Shown here piece after piece: positions 58,430-64,000 of a DNA stretch of 64,000 nucleotides. The DNA is from Saccopteryx bilineata (taxonomy: Eukaryota; Chordata; Mammalia; Chiroptera; Emballonuridae), in assembly GCF_036850765.1 (NCBI RefSeq), contig NC_089496.1, positions 45,684,113 to 45,748,112 on the forward strand, in the 5' to 3' direction. The position numbers were made by a program, and so were the translations under genes. The notes beneath the pieces were generated by a model. The model saw only the letters and a program-made list of their open reading frames with translations. It was not told the origin of the DNA and made no database searches. Position 1 is the first letter of the stretch; every line of letters begins with the position of its first letter.

Positions 58430-59150
58430 AGCGGGAGGAGCCGGGGAAGACCTTCTGAGAGGCGAGGTGAGCAGGGAGCTGCTTCGTGGAAAGGCTGTCT
58501 CTGCTGAGACCTGGCAAGAGCTCCCCGCTAAGAGAGCTGCCGGCACACAGGCCCCAGTGTGTTTGAGGAGCTGCAAGGGAGCCGACTCGGAGGCCACGAG
58601 GAAGGAGTGGGAGGTGGGGGTGGCCAGGTCCTGTAGAAGCCTGCAGACCACGCTATGAGTGCTGGATGTTAATCTCAGCTATCAAGGAAGCCATTGGAGG
58701 CCTTTGGAAAGATAACCCATCCCTTCTAAAGACCTTCCTGGCTGTGGTCGAGGAACAGACTGTGGAGAGGCCCAGGTGGCAGAGGGCCACTGTGAGGAGG
58801 CCAGAGGTGTGGGGCCTGGAGTCAGTGATGGTGGGAGGGGGATTGAGGAGGAGCTCGGCTTCTTTTAAAGGTAAGGCAGAAAGGACTTACAACAGATGGG
58901 GTGTAGTGGGAAGAAGGGAGTCAGAGAGGACCCTTAGGTCTTGGCCTGAGACGCTGGGAGGATGGAGCTGTCATCAACTGATATGGGGAATGTGGCCCAT
59001 GGAACAGGTTTGGTGGGTGAAACGAGGAGCTCAGTTTTGGGCAGGTTGTGTGTGAGCAGAAGTCCCACAAACAGTGGGATGCTGAGTCTGGCGTTCAGGG
59101 GAAAGAGTTTGGGCTGCAGATGTGAACAGGGTCAGGATCAGAGTCTTTGA
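58430..59150 (-). mobile_element. L2 LINE, antisense
   Basis: 'caaggaagccattggaggcc', 'gacccttaggtcttggcctg', 'ggatggagctgtcatcaac', 'gagctcagttttgggcaggt' and 'ctggcgttcaggggaaagag' give the reversed ORF2 order of L2. The 129-codon plus-strand frame here is antisense to the LINE. Confidence 0.72.
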
Positions 59151-59165
59151 CCTCAGATAGGCCAG

Positions 59166-59291
59166 CCTCACCTCATAGCACGCAGTCTCTGACTCAGTGC
59201 ACCCCAACCTCACCTCATAGCACGCAGTCTCTGACTCAGTGCACCCCAACCTCACCTCATAGCACGCAGTCTCTGACTCAGTGCACCCCAA
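59166..59291 (+). repeat. 42-bp minisatellite, three identical copies
   Basis: Units at 59166-59207, 59208-59249 and 59250-59291 are identical, each starting CCTCACCTCATAGCACGCAG. Because 42 is a multiple of three, frames on both strands run through as 14-residue repeats; these are not genes. Identity implies recent duplication or homogenisation. Confidence 0.97.
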
Positions 59292-59334
59292 CCCCACCAG
59301 AATCTCAGGTCTTGGAAAACACGAGCCGTGGGAG

Positions 59335-59665
59335 CTACAGGGCCTTTGCACGTGCTTTCCCTACAGCATAGACTATTCCTCCCTAGACAGTTGCTGTTTT
59401 TCTCTGTATTCCTAATCTAAATTCAGTCTCCCTGTTAAATACTCTGGCTATCCTGAACTCTTCCTTCATAGCACTTATCAATTTTCAAATTTATATTTCT
59501 TTAAGTGATTTTTAACTTAATTAAAATATTTAAAATCCATAGGCCCGCTAGAATCGATATTCTGAAATGTCGGAGATCTTGCATGTTTAGTTCATCATGA
59601 TTTTCCAGACAGGTAGTGCTGGCATATCACAGACGCTTCTTCAATGTTTGCTAAGTGAATAGATG
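59335..59665 (+). mobile_element. L2 LINE 3' end
   Basis: 'gctacagggcctttgcacgt', 'cttcatagcacttatcaatt', 'gacaggtagtgctggcatat' and 'cttcaatgtttgctaagtg' are the L2 3' landmarks. It faces the antisense L2 at 58,430-59,150, with the minisatellite between them. Confidence 0.72.
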
Positions 59666-60511
59666 ACTTATTTGTTTATTACCGTGATTTATTTATTTTG
59701 TTGCACTTACTCTATGTGTAATCATATAATTCCAAGAATAATCATACCTTTTTATTTTCTTATCTTAAAATGTAGACTAATTGTTTATTTAATGGTGCCA
59801 TGACCTTTTGTGAGCAAACACTTCTTTACTAGGCGTTATGTGCAAAGCTACTGTACTGGGTTGTGGCTGAAGACCGAGCGATCGCCCGAGTGTGAAACTT
59901 TGAAAAAGAAAAGGAATTTAAGGCTTATATAAACCTCCTAATCAAAATCCCCTTACCTCCTGTTTCCTTGTCAGCACCTGGTTGCATTTCTGTGGACACC
60001 TCTATCTAACATCTCCTGGGGTTATTTTATAGTGACCTTTGACAAGATCCATTACTTCCTACTCGCCATGTTTATCTGGGGAAAGAGGCCAGGCGTAGCA
60101 GGGAGGGGTGCGGGATGGGGGGGATCTGAGCCGGCTCTTTGACCTCCTTTGGTGGCTCTTAGAAAGGCCTGTTGTCTCCAGCCTTGTCCTGGGAGATTAT
60201 AAGAAATGATATGTGAGGGAAGTGATTTGATTTACTGAAAAAGGGTTGCTAGCTCATAAAAGAGCTCGAAGTCTCTGTCTTTGGCAGTGCAGAACTGTAT
60301 GAAAAACAGGATCACATCAGGGAATGATCTCTTTCCGTCTTTAGAAGTAGAGTGAGCTTTCGGAGGTGCCTGTATTGTTTGGGAAACACATACTGATTCC
60401 AAGAATACATGTATGTGTAAGTCTGGAGAGAGATTGATTGCTTGATGGATATGTCGGTTGGGGAATTGCATGACAGAAAAGGCATCATCTTTATAATTAA
60501 AACTGTTGTGG
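59666..60511. other. Unique sequence, no gene seen
   Basis: No coding exon or repeat recognised. The minus-strand frames at 60,232-60,650 overlap the following L2 and MIR relics. Confidence 0.4.
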
Positions 60512-60622
60512 GAGGCAGCCACTCAACAAACATGTATTGAGCATTTATAGTGCTAGACACAGAGGGAGGTGCTGGGGAAGAATGGAGATCAGAGTGAACG
60601 TCCTTGCCTTCGTGGAAGTCAC
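60512..60622 (-). mobile_element. L2 3' end fragment, antisense
   Basis: 'cactcaacaaacatgtattg', 'gtgctagacacagagg' and 'cttgccttcgtggaagtcac' are the reversed L2 3' terminus. Confidence 0.65.
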
Positions 60623-60624
60623 GA

Positions 60625-60800
60625 AGTCTGCTGAGTCTCAGTCTCCTCACCTGGAGGATGGAGATAGTAATAATACTTCATAGCCTTTTAAAAGGAGTAA
60701 ATGGCTATGAATGTGAAAAGAACAGTTACGTTTTTAAATGCTGTATAAATTATAAGTGGCTTCATGGTTGATGTAATGAACATAGGTATTATTCCCTGTG
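60625..60800 (+). repeat. MIR SINE relic
   Basis: 'gagtctcagtctcctcacct' followed by 'gatggagatagtaataatac' and 'atgctgtataaattataagt' is the MIR middle and 3' part, abutting an L2 end. Confidence 0.68.
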
Positions 60801-60959
60801 GGAATAAGTCCTGATTAATTATTTCTAGCTCTGAAAATCCTCCCGACTCATGCAAATTAAGATTTCGTCCTCATAATTAAGGGAGCTAAAATTTCCTTTC
60901 ATTGTAATCCTAACAAATAGAAAAAAAGATATCAAGTATATGGGTTGGATTGTAAACAA

Positions 60960-61485
60960 TGTATTAGTTAGCTATTGCTGTGTAACAAGACACCCCCCTC
61001 CCAAACATATTTATTAACTAAGAGTTTCTGTGGGTCATGGATCTGGGTATGACTTAGCTGGGTCCTCTGGCTTAGGGTCATTCACAGGCTTTAATTCAGG
61101 TGTCAGCCAGGGCTGTAGTGATCTTGAACCTCAACTAGGGGAGGTTATTTTCCTAGTTTGGAATTCCAAACTCTCATGGCCGTTAGAGGCCTCAGAAAAT
61201 CCACATCCAGGCTTATTTACATGGCTGTTCGCAGGCTAAGAAAAAGCAAGGATTCCAAGAGGGAGAAAGTGAAAGATGGAAGTCACAGGATTTTTTTTTT
61301 TTTTTTTTGTAATCTAATCTTAGAAGTGACATCCCATCACATATGCCATATTCTATTCATTAGAAGCCAGTCACTAGGTCCAGCCTGCACTCAGGGGAAG
61401 AGATTATACATGTGTATATCAGAAGACTGGGATCGTGAGGGGACATCTCAACATCTGCCTGCTCCAGCAGGGCTTGTAAACAATA
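60960..61485 (-). mobile_element. MLT1-type LTR, antisense
   Basis: 'gtattagttagctattgctg', 'agagtttctgtgggtcatgg', 'cttagctgggtcctctggc', 'gaagtgacatcccatcac', 'gccatattctattcattaga' and 'gtcactaggtccagcctgc' give the reversed order of an MLT1C/D-like LTR. A T18 run (about 61,290-61,308) has grown inside. Confidence 0.75.
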
Positions 61486-62830
61486 CCATGCGTTAATGCT
61501 GTATGTGTGGCATTAATAATATCACACTATTTAAAATGAAAGAAATAAGGGAAATAAGTACTATTATTCCCTAAGACACCATAATTAGGACAGACAAGGC
61601 AAGTTGGCGTGAGAGCCCTGTAGATTTTGAGTTGCCGCCAATAAAGACGTCTGGTTCTTTCTTTCGCTTCTGACACTGGCTCATGCCTGGACATTTACAA
61701 CCTCTCTACTTATCAGGAAAGCATTTGAAAGTTACCTTCCAAGTATTGGAGGTAAACAAAGGTCAGTCTTTCCTAAGCAAGAGTACCAAATAAAAAATAT
61801 TTTAATTTTCCATTTCGTGGGATTGATATCCACTCTCTCGATTACCTTTAATCCACCCAAAAACAAAGCTGGTCCAATCATTTTTTTCTTAAGATTAAGA
61901 GGAAGAACATTCCAGGCATTGAAACCAGTGCTATGAGAATGAGCTTGCCATGGTTAAGAAAAAGAATAAAGACAGTGTGGCCAGAGTATAGTGGGCAAAG
62001 GGGCAAATGCTACAAGATGACTTTGAGGTTAGGGGTTTAGATTTCAATTCAAATGCAATGGACAGCCTTGCAGGATTTGGGGTGTCTGCAAACAGCTCTG
62101 ATTTTATATGTGTGTGTGTGTGTGTGTGTGATTCTAATTGCATTAGTTATTGCATCAAACTGTATTTGAAAGAGAGATTCTGAAATCTATTAATTAAATG
62201 CCATGCATGGGCCAAGATAAAACAAGCACTGAAACTTTATAATAGGATGTTGTAATTATGCAGTTGCAGAGTTGTGTATTTCGACGGGCCAGCGACGGGA
62301 AAGGCAACGTGGTAGATGCATTTGGAATGAAGTCTTCGTATCCTAGGGACTCCTCATATTACATTAGTTTTATGTGACAGAACTTACAAGAAATTCATTC
62401 AGAAAAACACCCGCTGTAGGAGTCTTTTTGGCATATTCTGTGCATATTTTCCCAAACGAGCGGCAATCATTTTTTGATTGTGTCATTTATGGCTGTTGCC
62501 TGTATGTAGTCCTGTGGCTCTTTTCTCAGCCGGCAGGCACCCAGGCAACTTGGCAGTGTCATCGGAGACTTTAAAATGACAGCACAGACATTTCAAGTTG
62601 TGGTCTCGGTAACCTCTCTTTCCTCCAAAGACTCCCTAAAGTTGACCCGAGAAAAATATCCCAAAGAGAAACAACAGCGTATCTGTTTTTCCTGAAACAA
62701 TTTTAACTGGCTTGACCAAAAGTTCAAGGATTCCCTTATGCTCTTTTTAAAAATTTTAATTTATAGGTAAATCTCTTGTTTTCTGATTTAAAAACAAAAA
62801 ACTCCTAATAAATACAGAAACATATAAAGA
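61486..62830. other. Unique sequence with a short (TG)n
   Basis: A TG run lies at about 62,109-62,130. 62,150-62,660 is repeat-free and could be conserved non-coding DNA. No coding exon seen. Confidence 0.4.
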
Positions 62831-63530
62831 AGAAAATTCTAACCAAAAAATAATCACTGTTGGTGATTTAGATATCCTTTATATAATCTATGTCCTTATC
62901 CAACCATATCATATAGCTATAATTTATTTGCAGTTTTGTGTTTGGATTTTTTGTACTTAGCGTTATTTTGTAAACATTTCCCTAAGGTCATGATTTATTT
63001 TTTTGGAAAATATTTCAGTGACTATAGAATCTTCTATTTGTCCTAAGTTACTTAAGCCATTCTGCTTATTATTGGATGCAGAGTCTATTTTGAAATTTTT
63101 CCTGCTAGTAAATAATATTGTGATGAACCTTCTTGCACAATACCCTTCATCTGCATCTCTTATTTTTCCAAAGGAATTAGCCCAACAAGTGGATTTTGAT
63201 ACATTTACTAAATTGCTTTCAAACAGCTTGTACCAATTGCTCATCATTTTTAAGGCCATGCATCATGCCTGTCCCAACTCCACCTCTAATCAGAATTTAG
63301 ACATCGCCATTAAAAAAGAGATCTTTGCCAGTTTATTAGGTCCAGAGTTGTTTTAATTTGCTTTTATTTGAAAAAAAGGGATGTTGAACGTTATTTCCAT
63401 TCATTTTTTGGCAATTTGTGAATCATCTGTTCATGCCTGTCTGTGCCTTTTGGCCATTTTTTTTTTCAGAGTATTAATGTTTTCTTATTGAAATTTACAT
63501 TTTTTTAAATATGGGAAGAATATGCACCTT
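62831..63530 (-). mobile_element. Ancient L1/HAL1-type region, antisense
   Basis: Reversed order of a worn old L1: 'gtaaacatttccctaaggtc', 'gtaaataatattgtgatgaa', 'agcccaacaagtggatttt', 'gcttgtaccaattgctcatc' and 'ttttaatttgcttttatttg'. Overlapping frames on both strands here derive from it. Confidence 0.6.
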
Positions 63531-63945
63531 TTCTCTTCAAATTTTAGAGGCACAAATATAACCACATACTTTTAGTATAAAAAGGCTTAAATTTTTTTTT
63601 TTTTGCAGTTCTTCATTCCTGACTGTGGCTTATACGCGAGTTTGTAAAGAGGTAAACACGCTTCCCTCTTAGAGTGATGCCTTTTCTGCTAGTTCTAGCT
63701 TCCGTTATACTAATCTCCCTCGTATTTTCCTGCCTTCCCCCGCCCCTTCCTTCTACTGTAATAAAAACTTTAAACGATCCAGACTTCGACTTATCTCCCT
63801 TTATTCAACTACACTTTTAGGTGGCAGCCTGCCAAGGAAACCACAGTCTGAAAGGAATCTCATCTGGGAACTGAATGGGGTCACTAGCTGTAGTTGAGAG
63901 GAACAGTTGACGAGAGAAAAAAAGGACAGCTCCTGGTTGGTGCCC
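63531..63945. other. Unassigned sequence before the terminal TATA box
   Basis: AT-rich, then C/T-rich. An AATAAA occurs within 'ctgtaataaaaactttaaac' (about 63,756-63,775). It may be flanking DNA of a gene start or part of an LTR. No coding exon seen. Confidence 0.35.
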
Positions 63946-64000
63946 TATAAAGAGGGGACTTCCCGGTGCCGTGCCGTGCCGACCGGCGGGGCTTGGGAAG
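63946..64000 (+). promoter_or_regulatory. Possible TATA promoter, cut by the window end
   Basis: TATAAAG (63946-63952) is followed by an abrupt GC- and CpG-rich change and three GTGCC units (63966-63980). The start site would be near 63,976. It could be a host promoter reading right or the U3-R part of an LTR; the end of the window prevents a choice. Confidence 0.35.

Noticed and set aside
59031..59371. Repeat protein with 14-residue units
   Set aside because: The frame exists on both strands because the 42-bp minisatellite is a multiple of three.
1..64000. CRISPR array, bacterial operon or phage
   Set aside because: No direct-repeat/spacer pattern and no dense coding. The repeats are those of a mammal.

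Overview
This window is nuclear DNA from a mammal, almost certainly a bat. I see no protein-coding exon, tRNA, rRNA or other complete gene that I can support. Every long reading frame I checked is a repeat, a low-complexity tract or unconstrained sequence. The bat call rests on four kinds of tRNA-derived SINE: seven copies of a GC-rich element of about 375-410 bp, three copies of an element of about 300-345 bp, one 180-bp element, and two short VES-like copies. The GC-rich element resembles, from memory, the Rhin-type SINE of horseshoe and leaf-nosed bats, so a rhinolophoid bat is my best guess. Ancient eutherian repeats (MIR, L2, L3/CR1, MLT1, MER5, MER20, old L1) fill much of the rest.

Layout. 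0-10 kb: a MIR split by a MER20, a VES SINE, a long two-part L2 that still shows protein-level traces, an inverted pair of CTCF-like motifs, and the first young SINEs. 10-27 kb: an antisense L1 3' end, a hAT element with perfect ends and target duplication, an L3/CR1 reverse-transcriptase relic, a G-rich tandem tract, an old L1 3' region, a perfect 21-bp hairpin, and a solo class-I-type LTR. 27-39 kb: mostly unique sequence with scattered L1, MIR and SINE copies. 39.86-41.24 kb: a CpG island, the only clear gene-start signal. It holds GC boxes, an E-box/CRE composite, a CARE-like site, a TATA-like box, a matching initiator and a consensus splice donor. I read it as a plus-strand promoter with a 56-nt non-coding first exon whose coding exons lie beyond the window. 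41-46 kb: repeat-poor sequence that would be the start of intron 1. 46-64 kb: two more hAT relics, a mariner-like MITE, two LTR relics of MLT1 type, L1 and L2 pieces, a 42-bp minisatellite, and a TATA-containing GC-rich stretch cut off by the window end.

If the plus-strand promoter is right, everything from about 40.18 kb onward is intron or intergenic sequence. Six of the seven GC-rich SINEs lie antisense to that direction. The most interesting observations are (a) this SINE body carries a CTCF-like core that it could have spread through the genome, (b) the compact cAMP/stress-type promoter, (c) the perfect hairpin at 22.86 kb, and (d) the small hAT elements. All family names come from recognition by eye, without database searches, and boundaries of old repeats are approximate.
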